Of a DNA stretch of 64,000 bases, positions 44,543 through 53,251 are shown one piece after another. The stretch lies in assembly GCA_029263855.1 (NCBI GenBank), contig JAJUFC010000001.1, positions 1 to 64,000 of the forward strand. Direction: 5' to 3'. Each line of letters starts with the position of its first letter. The first letter of the stretch is position 1. The DNA is from Candidatus Thermochlorobacteriaceae bacterium. GTDB lineage: Bacteria; Bacteroidota; Chlorobiia; Chlorobiales; Thermochlorobacteraceae. Made by a program: the position numbers and the translations under genes. Under the pieces are notes generated by a model. The model was not told the DNA's origin and searched no databases. It saw nothing but the letters and a program-made list of their open reading frames with translations.

Positions 44543-46306
44543 ATGCGAATGAAGTCAAACGTCGGAGCGTGGCTCGTTCTTACCCTTACATTTCTTGGAC
44601 TGTGTTCCATCACAAGTGTTGCGCAAACGCCTACAACGGCAAGTAGCAGGCTCTTTTACACGCAAAAAGGGTTTCTGCCGAGACAGGGAACGGTCAGCAT
44701 TGCCTACACAGGCGGCGTGTTCAGAAATTCAACGGGCTACTCAGTTGACGGAGGCACAACAGCGGGCGCATTGGCGCAAACAACAGGCGATATTTTGTTT
44801 GATTACTCCATCAACAAAAACTACATGCTCTCAATCGGCACAAATGTATTCTTCACCACGCCCAATCGTGTGCTGGTTTCGCCGGGTTTTGAACCGATGA
44901 CAACAGATTACTTTCGCCGCGTAATGCTTGCATTACGCATGGGGTCGTTTGGTGTTCTTTCCGAACAAGTTCAGTTAGGCGGATTATTCCGCGTCATGAT
45001 ACCGCTTTCGGGAGAGTTCAACTCGCCCTTTCAACCTGTAGGATTGACCGCTCCGAATTTCTCAGGCGAATTTATTGCATCGTATTACTTCGATAAAGTC
45101 TTTCCACGCCTATCGCCCGGCATCCATTTGAATTTAGGGTTTAACTTGCTCTTGGCGGAAAAGACAAACATGACGCCCATCGGTATTCTGAATAACGACA
45201 ACAACGTCATGACGATGCGCTATGCTTTAGGACTTGATTATCCCGTTTCAAATTCGTTTACGCTGTTCACAGAAGTCTATGGAGAATTCTTTTTAACTGG
45301 CAGTTTGCCGACGCTACTTTACGGCAGAGATCCATACAGTTACGCGCTTTTGGGAACGAAAATTCAACTCATCACCGACTTATGGCTCGAAGCGGCGGGA
45401 GAGTTTTTAATTACGGATAATAAATCCTCGACGGTCTTGAATCCTCAACGTGGGATAACGCCGTTCTCAACCAACAATGTGAATTATCCAAACTATCGTG
45501 CACTTTTCGGTTTGCGATACGAGTTCAGTCGGCGTAAGTATATCCCGAACACGGCGGACGTGATGTATGGTCAAGCTTCGGCAGTTAACGAAAGCCCGTT
45601 TGTAACGACAAGTGCATCGAAGGCGCAAGCATTAGGGCTTTCACCGATTCAAGTCAGAGAAGCGGAAATCAAAGAGTTGGTCGCCGAAAAATCACAAGTC
45701 GATAGCCTCACGAAACTCTATCAAATGGAAGAAGCGGCACTTAATAATGCAAAGCGAGAGTATGATAGGATTTCAAGTTCTTCATCTGCGCCACAAGAGG
45801 CGGAAAAGTTGAAGGCATTGAAGGAAAAAATTGAGAAAAATGAAAAAGCGTTGGCGGAAAGCAAAAAAGAATTAGCCGAACTAAGACGAAAAGATGGGCG
45901 CGCACGCTTGGAATTGCGACGCACATATGTGGACTTAGAAAAAGGTAATAAGCCGCGAAAGCGCACCGTCAGTTCTGCTGATAGACAGCGCGGCAGAATC
46001 ATTCTTGACGTCATTGATGAGCAAAGCGAAGAAATCGATCTCTTCTTCAAAGAATTGAGAAAGTATGATGAAAAACTTTACGGCAGGCTTTACTATGAAA
46101 TTACAATCGGCAAAAGCGGACGGGTAGAGCGGGTTCGATTGCTGGTCTCAAGTTTAGATGAATCGCTGCCGATTTCAAGTTACACGGAAGACCAAATTTC
46201 TGAAAAAGTGCGTAATTGGAAATTCCCGCCCGGTGAGTCGGAAATTGTTATTGACATTTTAAAGCTCGAACTGACGCCCAGCGGCAATTTGAGAATTTCA
46301 AGTTAA
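44543..46306 (+). CDS. Outer-membrane barrel with coiled coil and AgmX/TonB-C-like C-terminal domain
   Basis: A 587-residue exported protein. The signal peptide (to SVAQ-T) is followed by a ~330-residue barrel paralogous to that at 40760 (RLFYTQKGFLPRQG, VMIPLSGEF, HLNLGFNLLL, ALGLDYPVSNSFTLFTEVYGE). A long charged coiled coil covers ~375-470. The last ~95 residues (YYEITIGKSGRVERVRLLVSS to VRNWKFPPGES) fit the TonB-C/AgmX-PglI pattern in which a G-x-V strand pair is followed by a W-x-FP segment. A domain that usually contacts TonB boxes or scaffold proteins here hangs from an outer-membrane barrel. Start candidates are 44543 and 44549; both give a good signal peptide. Confidence 0.7.
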   Translation: MRMKSNVGAWLVLTLTFLGLCSITSVAQTPTTASSRLFYTQKGFLPRQGTVSIAYTGGVFRNSTGYSVDGGTTAGALAQTTGDILFDYSINKNYMLSIGTNVFFTTPNRVLVSPGFEPMTTDYFRRVMLALRMGSFGVLSEQVQLGGLFRVMIPLSGEFNSPFQPVGLTAPNFSGEFIASYYFDKVFPRLSPGIHLNLGFNLLLAEKTNMTPIGILNNDNNVMTMRYALGLDYPVSNSFTLFTEVYGEFFLTGSLPTLLYGRDPYSYALLGTKIQLITDLWLEAAGEFLITDNKSSTVLNPQRGITPFSTNNVNYPNYRALFGLRYEFSRRKYIPNTADVMYGQASAVNESPFVTTSASKAQALGLSPIQVREAEIKELVAEKSQVDSLTKLYQMEEAALNNAKREYDRISSSSSAPQEAEKLKALKEKIEKNEKALAESKKELAELRRKDGRARLELRRTYVDLEKGNKPRKRTVSSADRQRGRIILDVIDEQSEEIDLFFKELRKYDEKLYGRLYYEITIGKSGRVERVRLLVSSLDESLPISSYTEDQISEKVRNWKFPPGESEIVIDILKLELTPSGNLRISS

Positions 46307-46332
46307 TAAAGTGTTACTCATCGTTCTGATAG

Positions 46333-46362
46333 TTGAACCCTGATGAATTGAACCCTGATGAA
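46333..46362. repeat. 15-bp tandem duplication
   Basis: TTGAACCCTGATGAA is repeated head to tail at 46333 and 46348, followed by a partial third copy TTGAAC. It lies between the barrel gene and the Crp/Fnr gene. Confidence 0.85.
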
Positions 46363-46505
46363 TTGAACAAAGCGCACGCGCCACCGTGCTCTCGCGTACC
46401 CCGACTCACTCGGCGAACAAACATAAAAAATGATAAATTAAAATTATATTCCCACGATACATTTGGGCACCAAAAAGCGGCGCAAAACAAAATTGAGAAA
46501 TTAAA

Positions 46506-47198
46506 ATGGATGTCAAAGACACCACACGGGTTCTCGGCGAAGTCAGCATCTTTGAATCGCTTAGCGACAAAGAACTCGCGGAAATCGTCAGCCGAAGCCA
46601 GTTTACTACATTCAAAAAAGACGATGTTATTATTTTTGAAAGCGAAACAGGAAACGCTGTGTTCGTGATTTTGGAAGGAATGGTCAAAATCTCTCGAACA
46701 AATGAAGATTACAAAGAGGTTATTTTAGCCATTTTGGGAGAACGAGATTTCTTCGGCGAAATGTCGGTGTTGGACGGAGCACTGCGCTCTGCTGACGCTA
46801 TCGCACTCTCCAAAGTCCAGTTGCTTAAAATTGACGGAAACGTTTTCCTCGAATTTCTTGAAAAGCACCCGAAACTGGCTATCTCGCTCTTGCGCGAACT
46901 GGTAAGCCGACTGCGAAAGACCGACCACCAAATCAAGAGCATTTCGCTGGCAGATGCTGTCGGGAAAGTTGCTTCCACGATTATTCGCCTTGCCAATGAC
47001 GTCGGTCGCCAAAAACGAGACCGAGTGGAAATCGATAACTTCGCCAGCCAACAAGAAATTGCTAACTACGCCGCTACATCGCGCGAAACCATTTCCCGCG
47101 TGCTCTCTATGTTTGAGCGTGAAGGATTGATTGAGCGCGAGATGAATAAAATCATCATCGTTAACTTCGAGGATTTCAAAAAACGCTTCGGCGAATAG
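46506..47198 (+). CDS. Crp/Fnr family transcriptional regulator
   Basis: A 230-residue regulator. Residues ~10-130 form the cyclic-nucleotide-binding beta-roll (FESLSDKELAEIV, KKDDVIIFESETGNAVFVILEGMVKI, FGEMSVLDG). The dimer helix follows, and the C-terminal helix-turn-helix has SQQEIANYAATSRETISRVLSMFEREGLIE. No N-terminal cysteine cluster is present, so it is not an oxygen-sensing FNR. The LGERDFFGEMSVLDGALRSADAIA segment resembles the CRP cAMP pocket only partly. It leads a tightly packed operon with the M23 peptidase (8 nt) and bactofilin, and probably regulates it. A TACATTTG box at 46458 is a weak promoter candidate. Confidence 0.9.
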   Translation: MDVKDTTRVLGEVSIFESLSDKELAEIVSRSQFTTFKKDDVIIFESETGNAVFVILEGMVKISRTNEDYKEVILAILGERDFFGEMSVLDGALRSADAIALSKVQLLKIDGNVFLEFLEKHPKLAISLLRELVSRLRKTDHQIKSISLADAVGKVASTIIRLANDVGRQKRDRVEIDNFASQQEIANYAATSRETISRVLSMFEREGLIEREMNKIIIVNFEDFKKRFGE

Positions 47199-47206
47199 CG
47201 CAAGCA

Positions 47207-48028
47207 ATGGCGAAAGAAAAAAAGAAAATCGTTTCTTACACTGTCGCCCTCATTCCTGAAGATGGAACAGAAAGCCGTGCGTTCGGTGGAATTACGCGCA
47301 GCAAAATCATCTTCATTGCTGTTAGCTTGCTGGTGCTTGGAAGCCTTTTAGCCTCTCTCTTGATTGTTTTCACCCCGCTACGCCTTCTCATTCCCGGATA
47401 CGCACAACCTGAATACTGGCGGCAGCTCGAGCAAAATCAGAGACAGTTAGACAGTTTAAGCGTCCGCGTTTTGCAGTTGGATTATTACAATCACAAATTG
47501 AAACTTTTGCTTGGGGCGTTGCCCGAAAGTTCTGCTGTTCAGCCAAAATCGTCGCAAAAAACGCCGCTCACGCCGCAGGAAGTAGGAAGTGCTGTTAAAG
47601 GATATGTGATGAAGCAAACGCCCGCAATTCAAGCAACACTTCTTGCCGAACCTGATGTGATGCTCTTCGCAGGTAGTATTGTGCAAGGCAGGCTTTCACA
47701 AGGATTTGTGCCTGAACGAAGTCACTATGGAATCGATATCGCAACAGCACTCAATGAGCCAATCGGCGCATTTGCTGACGGCACAGCGATATTTGCAGAC
47801 TGGACCGATGATTACGGGTGGTCGATTATTCTTCAACATGGTGGCTACACAACCTTTTACAAACATTGTAGTAAAATTTTGGTTCGCGAAGGCGAGCCGA
47901 TTCGACGCGGTCAAACGATTGCACTTACAGGCAACACTGGATTCGAAAGCTCAGGCGCACATCTGCATTTCGAACTTTGGAAAAACGGCATTCCGCTCAA
48001 TCCATTGGATTACATCATTTTGAACTAA
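47207..48028 (+). CDS. M23 family peptidoglycan endopeptidase, membrane-anchored
   Basis: A 273-residue protein. A cytoplasmic lysine-rich start is followed by one membrane helix (~30-55, KIIFIAVSLLVLGSLLASLLIV), a periplasmic coiled region, and a C-terminal LytM/M23 domain (~160-273). Zinc ligands are visible in SHYGID and in GAHLHFELW, and the YKHCSKILVREGEPIRRGQTIALTGNTG segment is standard, so it should be active against peptide cross-bridges. It is 26 nt before the bactofilin gene. M23 peptidase-bactofilin pairs shape cells in several bacteria, including Helicobacter (Csd1-CcmA). Confidence 0.92.
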   Translation: MAKEKKKIVSYTVALIPEDGTESRAFGGITRSKIIFIAVSLLVLGSLLASLLIVFTPLRLLIPGYAQPEYWRQLEQNQRQLDSLSVRVLQLDYYNHKLKLLLGALPESSAVQPKSSQKTPLTPQEVGSAVKGYVMKQTPAIQATLLAEPDVMLFAGSIVQGRLSQGFVPERSHYGIDIATALNEPIGAFADGTAIFADWTDDYGWSIILQHGGYTTFYKHCSKILVREGEPIRRGQTIALTGNTGFESSGAHLHFELWKNGIPLNPLDYIILN

Positions 48029-48054
48029 CTCATTTATCATCAACCGAAGTCGAT

Positions 48055-48453
48055 ATGTTTGCCAAGAAAAACGGAACGCAAATTTCTATCCCTACTGATA
48101 AATTAAGCATCGTCGCTGACGGCACGCTTTTTCGTGGCGATATTGAAACCACCGGACACTTGCGCATCGACGGAAAAGTGCAAGGCAACATTGCGTCAAC
48201 TGGGAATGTGGCAGTCGGCAAAGGCGGAAACGTAGAGGGTAATATCACAGCGGCAAACCTAAAAATTTCAGGACGGGTGAAAGGCAATGTCGAGATTACA
48301 GGGCGATGCACGCTCGATTCAACTTCAATTCTGGACGGCGATTCAAAAGCAAAAATCTTTGCTGTCGAAGAAGGCGCAATCATCAACGGAAAAATTTCAA
48401 TGGAATTGCGCGAACCTTACACCGAAGAACTCCGTCAAGCCGACTTCGCATAA
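48055..48453 (+). CDS. Bactofilin
   Basis: A 132-residue bactofilin (DUF583). Repeated beta-helix rungs are visible: GHLRIDGKVQGNI, GNVAVGKGGNVEGNI, ANLKISGRVKGNV, GRCTLDSTSILDG and EGAIINGKISM. Short unstructured ends flank them, as in all bactofilins. These proteins polymerise without nucleotide into membrane-associated filaments that position cell-wall enzymes. The ATG at 48055 gives the family N-terminus (MFAKKNG). It is between the M23 peptidase and the GlmU-like gene (9 nt), so a role in local wall synthesis is likely. Confidence 0.93.
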   Translation: MFAKKNGTQISIPTDKLSIVADGTLFRGDIETTGHLRIDGKVQGNIASTGNVAVGKGGNVEGNITAANLKISGRVKGNVEITGRCTLDSTSILDGDSKAKIFAVEEGAIINGKISMELREPYTEELRQADFA

Positions 48454-48462
48454 ATTCTAACC

Positions 48463-49695
48463 ATGCAACTCGTTCTCTTTGAAGATGAAGGCGTTGAGCG
48501 ATTTCGCCCGCTCCTTCACCTGAAGCCCGTTTATCATCTTCGATGCGGAATGCACTCGCTCCGCGAAAAATTCGAATCCGCGCTCAAACTTCCGATAAAA
48601 TTTCACGCACGCCAAGCACTTCAAGAAACGTTTCGTGAAGAAAATCCAACAAGTATTCTCAACGAAATTCAAAGCGACGACGCGCTCTTCGTCAACGGAC
48701 GCGCACTCTGCGATAAAGCACTCGCCGCAAAAATTGAATCCGAATACTTTGAATTTGGAAAAGCGTATTTCAACGGCGGTCAAGTCGTTGCCTTCCGAAT
48801 AAATCCAACAAGTTTTTTTACAAGCGGCTTGCCGAATCTCATTGAAGCAAAGTTTATCTCGGAACGCTTGCCTGTTGCGCAGGTTGACAGCACGCTCGTG
48901 AGTTTTATGTGGGATTTAATTCGCCTGCACCCGACCGAATTCAAACGCGAAGCCAAACACGAAAAACGCTTCGGAATGAACTTCGGCAAGGTTCACCCAA
49001 CCGCTGTGCTCGTCAATGAATCGCACATTTTTATTGACGAAGGTGCGGAAATCAAAGCAGGTGCGGTGCTCGATGCCGATGAAGGCTACATCTACATTTC
49101 GCGCAATGCCAAAGTTTTGCCAAACGCCGTGCTGATGAACAACGTCTTTGTTGGCGAAGGCGCGACGGTCAAAATCGGAGCGAAAATTTATAGCAATGTT
49201 TATATCGGAAAACAATCCAAAGTCGGCGGCGAAGTTGAGGACTGCATCATTGAGCCGTTTGCAAACAAACAGCACGAGGGCTTTTTGGGGCATAGTTACA
49301 TTTCAAGTTGGTGCAACTTAGGCGCAGATACGAACAACTCCGACTTGAAGAACAATTACAGCACCGTGCGCATGAACGTCGGCGGGAAAGAAATTGACAC
49401 CAAAATGCAATTTTTAGGTTTGATTATGGGCGAGCACTCCAAAAGCGGCATCAACACGATGTTCAACACGGGAACGGTGGTTGGAATGTCGTCTAACATT
49501 TTCGGTGCAGGATTTCCGCCGAAAACGATTGGCTCGTTTCAGTGGGGCGGTGAGGCAGGGTTTATGCGATACGAGTTAGAAAAAGCACTTGAAACAGCAC
49601 GCGCCGTGATGAAACGACGCAGCCTCTCGCTCTCGCCGGCATACGAAGCCTTGTTCCGACAAGCCTATCACGATGAAATGAACGCTTCAAAATGA
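48463..49695 (+). CDS. GlmU-like UDP-GlcNAc biosynthesis enzyme (alternative bacterial type)
   Basis: A 410-residue protein of the alternative GlmU family of Bacteroidota/Chlorobi. The N-terminal part is a divergent sugar nucleotidyltransferase domain (LFEDEGVERFRPLLHLKPVYHLRCGMHSLREK). The C-terminal part is a left-handed beta-helix acyltransferase (~170-380) with hexapeptide repeats and GHSYISSWCNLGADTNNSDLKNNY. The family is thought to acetylate glucosamine-1-phosphate and activate it with UTP for peptidoglycan. It is in the bactofilin operon and overlaps the kinase gene start by 4 nt (ATGA). Confidence 0.88.
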   Translation: MQLVLFEDEGVERFRPLLHLKPVYHLRCGMHSLREKFESALKLPIKFHARQALQETFREENPTSILNEIQSDDALFVNGRALCDKALAAKIESEYFEFGKAYFNGGQVVAFRINPTSFFTSGLPNLIEAKFISERLPVAQVDSTLVSFMWDLIRLHPTEFKREAKHEKRFGMNFGKVHPTAVLVNESHIFIDEGAEIKAGAVLDADEGYIYISRNAKVLPNAVLMNNVFVGEGATVKIGAKIYSNVYIGKQSKVGGEVEDCIIEPFANKQHEGFLGHSYISSWCNLGADTNNSDLKNNYSTVRMNVGGKEIDTKMQFLGLIMGEHSKSGINTMFNTGTVVGMSSNIFGAGFPPKTIGSFQWGGEAGFMRYELEKALETARAVMKRRSLSLSPAYEALFRQAYHDEMNASK

Positions 49696-50339
49696 CTGTG
49701 GAAAAAAAGTTCATTGCCGTTGCAGGTAATATGGGCGCAGGAAAATCAACGCTTGTCGAGTTGCTCGCCAAACACTACAAATGGGACGCCGTGCTTGAAG
49801 CCGTCGATACCTCGCCCGAACTCACCAATCCTTACCTCTCTGATTTTTTTGACGATATGCCACGCTGGTCGTTTAATCTGCAAGTGTTTTTTCTGACCGC
49901 AAGATTCAAACAACATCGAGCCATTCAAGCGGGAACGCGCTCCGCCGTTCAAGACCGCACGATTTACGAAGACGCCGAAATTTTCGCGCGCAATCTTTAT
50001 GAAATGAAATTGATGAGCGAGCGCGATTTCAACACCTACCAACTCATTTATAGCGAGTTCGTCTCACTTCTAACGCCGCCTGATTTGGTCGTTTATTTGC
50101 AGGCATCAATTCCGAAACTTGTTTCTAACATTGAGAAGCGCGCCCGCACCTACGAAAGCAAGGTCAAACTTGATTATCTCAAACGCTTGCAAACCAATTA
50201 CGAAGCGTGGTATGTGCGTTATGCACACGGCAAGAAAATTCTCATTAACGTCGATAATCTTGATTTCGTTGAACGCGCCGACGATTTGAATTTCATTATC
50301 GGGCGCATTGAGCGAGAACTCTTTGGACTTTTTGCTTAG
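49692..50339 (+). CDS. Deoxynucleoside kinase
   Basis: A 215-residue kinase of the deoxyadenosine/deoxyguanosine type. The P-loop GNMGAGKST is at ~12-20. The substrate-site RWSFNLQVFFLTARF and QDRTIYEDAEIFA (the DR and E that position the nucleoside) and the lid EKRARTYES are intact. It phosphorylates salvaged deoxynucleosides with ATP. It is translationally coupled to the GlmU-like gene by ATGA. Its salvage role has no clear link to cell-wall synthesis, so the link may be only transcriptional. Confidence 0.92.
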   Translation: MTVEKKFIAVAGNMGAGKSTLVELLAKHYKWDAVLEAVDTSPELTNPYLSDFFDDMPRWSFNLQVFFLTARFKQHRAIQAGTRSAVQDRTIYEDAEIFARNLYEMKLMSERDFNTYQLIYSEFVSLLTPPDLVVYLQASIPKLVSNIEKRARTYESKVKLDYLKRLQTNYEAWYVRYAHGKKILINVDNLDFVERADDLNFIIGRIERELFGLFA

Positions 50340-50361
50340 GACTTTTTGGTCATGTCCTTTT
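50338..50361. terminator. Weak bidirectional terminator between convergent genes
   Basis: AGGAC (50338-50342) pairs with GTCCT (50354-50358) and T-rich sequence follows on the plus strand. The region also holds direct repeats of GGACTTTTTG and TTTTGCTTAG. Confidence 0.4.
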
Positions 50362-50363
50362 GC

Positions 50364-52259
50364 TTAGACCACTTCGTCAAGTTTGCGCTTTTCCAATGCA
50401 CGACTAACAGCGGCGTTCATTGCTTCTTCGGCAAAGTGCATCGTCGTTTGATTGAGTTTCTCCGTAACATCGGCGATTAACTTTCTATCTGTTCCTGCCA
50501 CAGCCGACTTCAACTCCGCCAAGACTGATTGAATTTGATTTTGCTCCTCGAGAGGAAGTTTGTCAAAAATCTCTTTTTGGCGTTCAATCGATTTTTCCGT
50601 TGCCGCAATCAATGCATTAGCTTCAACTTGCGCTTCAATGAGCAAGCGTTTCTCTACGTCCTCTTGGGCGTGTTCAAATCCTGCAAGAAGCATTTGCTCG
50701 ACTTCTTCGTCCGTCAATCCGTAAGTAGGCTTCACTTCAATTGATTGTTCTTTGCCTGTGCGTTGGTCTTTGGCAGTTACGGTGAGAATGCCGTTGGCAT
50801 CGAGACCGAACATCACCACGATGCGCGGCATGCCCGCGGGCAAAGGCGGAATGGGCTTCAAGGTGAATTTGGCAAGCGAACGATTGTCGGAAACAAGTTC
50901 GCGCTCGCCTTGCAAGACGTGAATATCAATCCCGGTTTGATTATCAACCGATGTGGTGAACTCTTGTGCGATTTTAATTGGCACTTTGGTATTGCGCGGG
51001 ATGATGGGCGTAAAGACACCACCAACGGTTTCAATGCCGAGTGAAAGCGGCGTAATGTCCAAGAGCAAAATATCGTCCGTATCGCCTGAAAGCACGCCTG
51101 CTTGAACTGCCGCGCCGAGTGCGACAACTTCATCAGGGTTGAGTTCGTCGTGAGGTTTTTTGCCGCCGAAGAGTTCCGAGACAAATCGTTTGACAAACGG
51201 TGTGCGCGTTGAGCCACCGACTAAAACAATCTCGTTAATCTCGCTGGCGGTAATGCCTGCATCTTTCAAGGCTTTGAGGCAAGGAATGCGCGTGCGCTCA
51301 ATAACAGGCGCGATAACTTTTTCAAATTCAGAGCGCGAGAGCGTGCGATTGAACGGCTGTCCGCACACGTCGAAGTGAATTTCGGTTTGTTCGGCGTCGG
51401 TGAGGTCGCGTTTCGCGCGTTCGCACTCGAGGCGAAGTCGTTGGGCGATTTGCGTGTTTGTGAAAACATTTAATCCGCATTGCGCTTGAATTTCAACGGC
51501 AAGATGGTTCATCAAGGCAAGGTCGAGGTCGTCGCCGCCCAAGTGCGTGTCGCCGTTTGTGGAAAGCACATCAAAAATGCCGTCGTCGAGTTTGAGAATG
51601 GAAATATCGAAAGTGCCGCCGCCTAAGTCATAGACGGCAATAAGTCCGTTTTTGGATTTATCCAATCCGTAAGCGAGTGAAGCGGCGGTTGGCTCGTTAA
51701 TGATGCGCAAGACTTCAAGCCCTGCAAGTTTGCCTGCGTCTTTCGTGGCTTGCCGCTGTGCGTCGTTGAAGTAAGCAGGAACGGTAATAACGGCTTTCAT
51801 GACAGGCTCCTCGAAGTAGTCATCTGCCCATCGTTTGAGTTCTTTCAAAATGAGTGATGAAATTTCAATCGGTGTGAAGTAGCGCGTCTCTTTGCCGTTG
51901 CTGATTTCGATTTTGCAGACCGTTGCAGATTCTTGTTCATTGACGCGATAGGGCAAGGTTGAAAGTTCTTCTTTAACATCGGCGAAGGCTTTGCCCATCA
52001 AGCGTTTGACGGAGTAAATCGTGCGGTCAGGAAAGCGCATGAAAAATTCTTTCGCGCTTGAACCGACAATCGGCGTGAAGTCTTCATCAAAATAAACAAC
52101 GGACGGAACGATGCGCTCGTGGGTGTATTTATTGGCGATGACGGCGGGGTGGTCGTCGTGCATGTAAGCGACGAGGCTATTGGTTGTGCCTAAATCAATG
52201 CCGATGATGCGTTCTTTTTTTATCGTCCCTGTGCGGATATCGATTGGAATGGTTGGCAT
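50364..52259 (-). CDS. hscA: HscA-type Hsp70 chaperone
   Basis: A 631-residue Hsp70. The ATPase domain is complete ([68 protein letters not shown]). The substrate-binding domain ([20 protein letters not shown]) and C-terminal part match HscA more than Dna[16 protein letters not shown], and an end of the form [15 protein letters not shown] without DnaK's disordered EEVKDKK-like tail. HscA works with the J-protein HscB on IscU for iron-sulfur transfer. No isc genes are nearby, so the specific partner is unproven; an alternative is a second DnaK. It starts with a short extension before the usual IGIDLGTT. Confidence 0.8.
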   Translation of the reverse strand: MPTIPIDIRTGTIKKERIIGIDLGTTNSLVAYMHDDHPAVIANKYTHERIVPSVVYFDEDFTPIVGSSAKEFFMRFPDRTIYSVKRLMGKAFADVKEELSTLPYRVNEQESATVCKIEISNGKETRYFTPIEISSLILKELKRWADDYFEEPVMKAVITVPAYFNDAQRQATKDAGKLAGLEVLRIINEPTAASLAYGLDKSKNGLIAVYDLGGGTFDISILKLDDGIFDVLSTNGDTHLGGDDLDLALMNHLAVEIQAQCGLNVFTNTQIAQRLRLECERAKRDLTDAEQTEIHFDVCGQPFNRTLSRSEFEKVIAPVIERTRIPCLKALKDAGITASEINEIVLVGGSTRTPFVKRFVSELFGGKKPHDELNPDEVVALGAAVQAGVLSGDTDDILLLDITPLSLGIETVGGVFTPIIPRNTKVPIKIAQEFTTSVDNQTGIDIHVLQGERELVSDNRSLAKFTLKPIPPLPAGMPRIVVMFGLDANGILTVTAKDQRTGKEQSIEVKPTYGLTDEEVEQMLLAGFEHAQEDVEKRLLIEAQVEANALIAATEKSIERQKEIFDKLPLEEQNQIQSVLAELKSAVAGTDRKLIADVTEKLNQTTMHFAEEAMNAAVSRALEKRKLDEVV

Positions 52260-52340
52260 AAATTGGCTGAAAGTTGAATGTTAGATAAGTAAGTTGTTTT
52301 GACGCTCAACAAAGACTTTGAAGCAATCGTTTTGCAAAAC

Positions 52341-52368
52341 AAAAAAGCCCTTCGTGCAAGAAGGGCTT
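52341..52368 (-). terminator. Terminator after the rhomboid gene
   Basis: AAGCCCTTC and GAAGGGCTT form a 9-bp perfect stem (52345-52353 / 52360-52368) with a 6-nt loop. On the minus strand TTTTTTGTT follows. Confidence 0.9.
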
Positions 52369-52388
52369 AAAAATCAGGTGAGGAAAAT

Positions 52389-53180
52389 TTAATCTTGTTT
52401 CTTGCTGGCTTCGAGCAACTCGCGTTTTTCTTCACTTGTGAGTGATTCGTAGCCAGTGCGAGAAATTTTGTCGAGAATTTCATCGATGCGGTCTTGCTTT
52501 GAGCGCGAGTTGAGCGTGCGTGTCGGCGGTGTATAGTTCTGCTTTGCGGCAAAAGTTTTCTCGAGCCAGCCTTGCATAGGCAGTTCGCCTTGCATGATTT
52601 TGATGTAAATGAATCCGATAAGCATGCCGCCCAAGTGTGCAAAGTGCGCGACGTTGCTTCCCGAGCTGCCGAGAGAAGCAAAAAATTCAAGCACCACGTA
52701 GATAGCTATCAAGAACTTCGCTTTAATGGGAATGAGGAAGTAGATGTAGATATATCGGTCGGGGAACATCATTCCGAAAGCGAGCAAAACGCCATAGACG
52801 GCGCCTGACGCGCCAATTGTCGGCGCATCGTGCGTGAAAATCATGTTCAAAATGCCTGCGCCGATGCCGCACGTGAAGTAGTAACTCGTAAAGTGCTTCG
52901 TGCCCCAGTAGTTTTCAATCTCCACGCCGAACATCCAAAGTGCAAGCATGTTGAAGAAAAGGTGTCCGAATCCGCCGTGCAGAAAGAGATAAGTAACGGG
53001 TTGCCAAATCTCAAAGTTGCCCGAGCCTACGGGCCAAAGCGCGCCGTAATCGCGCAGTGCGTAGTTCAAACCCGGAAGAAGCCACCCAAAGAGTGCAATC
53101 AGCACATTGGAAATAATTAAGGCTTTGATGGCGGGAGGCATCAGCGAAAAACCGCCCGGTTGATAATCATCGTAACGCAT
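52389..53180 (-). CDS. Rhomboid-family intramembrane serine protease
   Basis: A 263-residue inner-membrane protein with six helices. The catalytic serine is S125 in TIGASGAVYG and the histidine is H182 in FAHLGGMLIG. The conserved HGGFGHLFFNM (68-78) supplies the oxyanion-side histidine and asparagine. The N-terminus is cytoplasmic and the C-terminus has a soluble helical tail (~205-263, RIDEILDKISRTGYESLTSEEKRELLEA), a DUF6576-like feature common in bacterial rhomboids. It cleaves membrane-spanning segments; substrates are unknown. It follows pgk by 71 nt, with a possible terminator between. Confidence 0.93.
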   Translation of the reverse strand: MRYDDYQPGGFSLMPPAIKALIISNVLIALFGWLLPGLNYALRDYGALWPVGSGNFEIWQPVTYLFLHGGFGHLFFNMLALWMFGVEIENYWGTKHFTSYYFTCGIGAGILNMIFTHDAPTIGASGAVYGVLLAFGMMFPDRYIYIYFLIPIKAKFLIAIYVVLEFFASLGSSGSNVAHFAHLGGMLIGFIYIKIMQGELPMQGWLEKTFAAKQNYTPPTRTLNSRSKQDRIDEILDKISRTGYESLTSEEKRELLEASKKQD

Positions 53181-53190
53181 TCGAGTAAAA

Positions 53191-53232
53191 AGTTTTATGT
53201 CGTTATTGAAGGCGTAACACGCCGATAAAACT
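53191..53232 (-). terminator. Possible terminator between pgk and rhomboid genes
   Basis: AGTTTTAT (53191-53198) pairs with ATAAAACT (53225-53232), with a smaller GGCG/CGCC hairpin inside. On the minus strand TTTT follows the stem. Confidence 0.4.
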
Positions 53233-53251
53233 AAAAATTTTTGTGAAAAAA

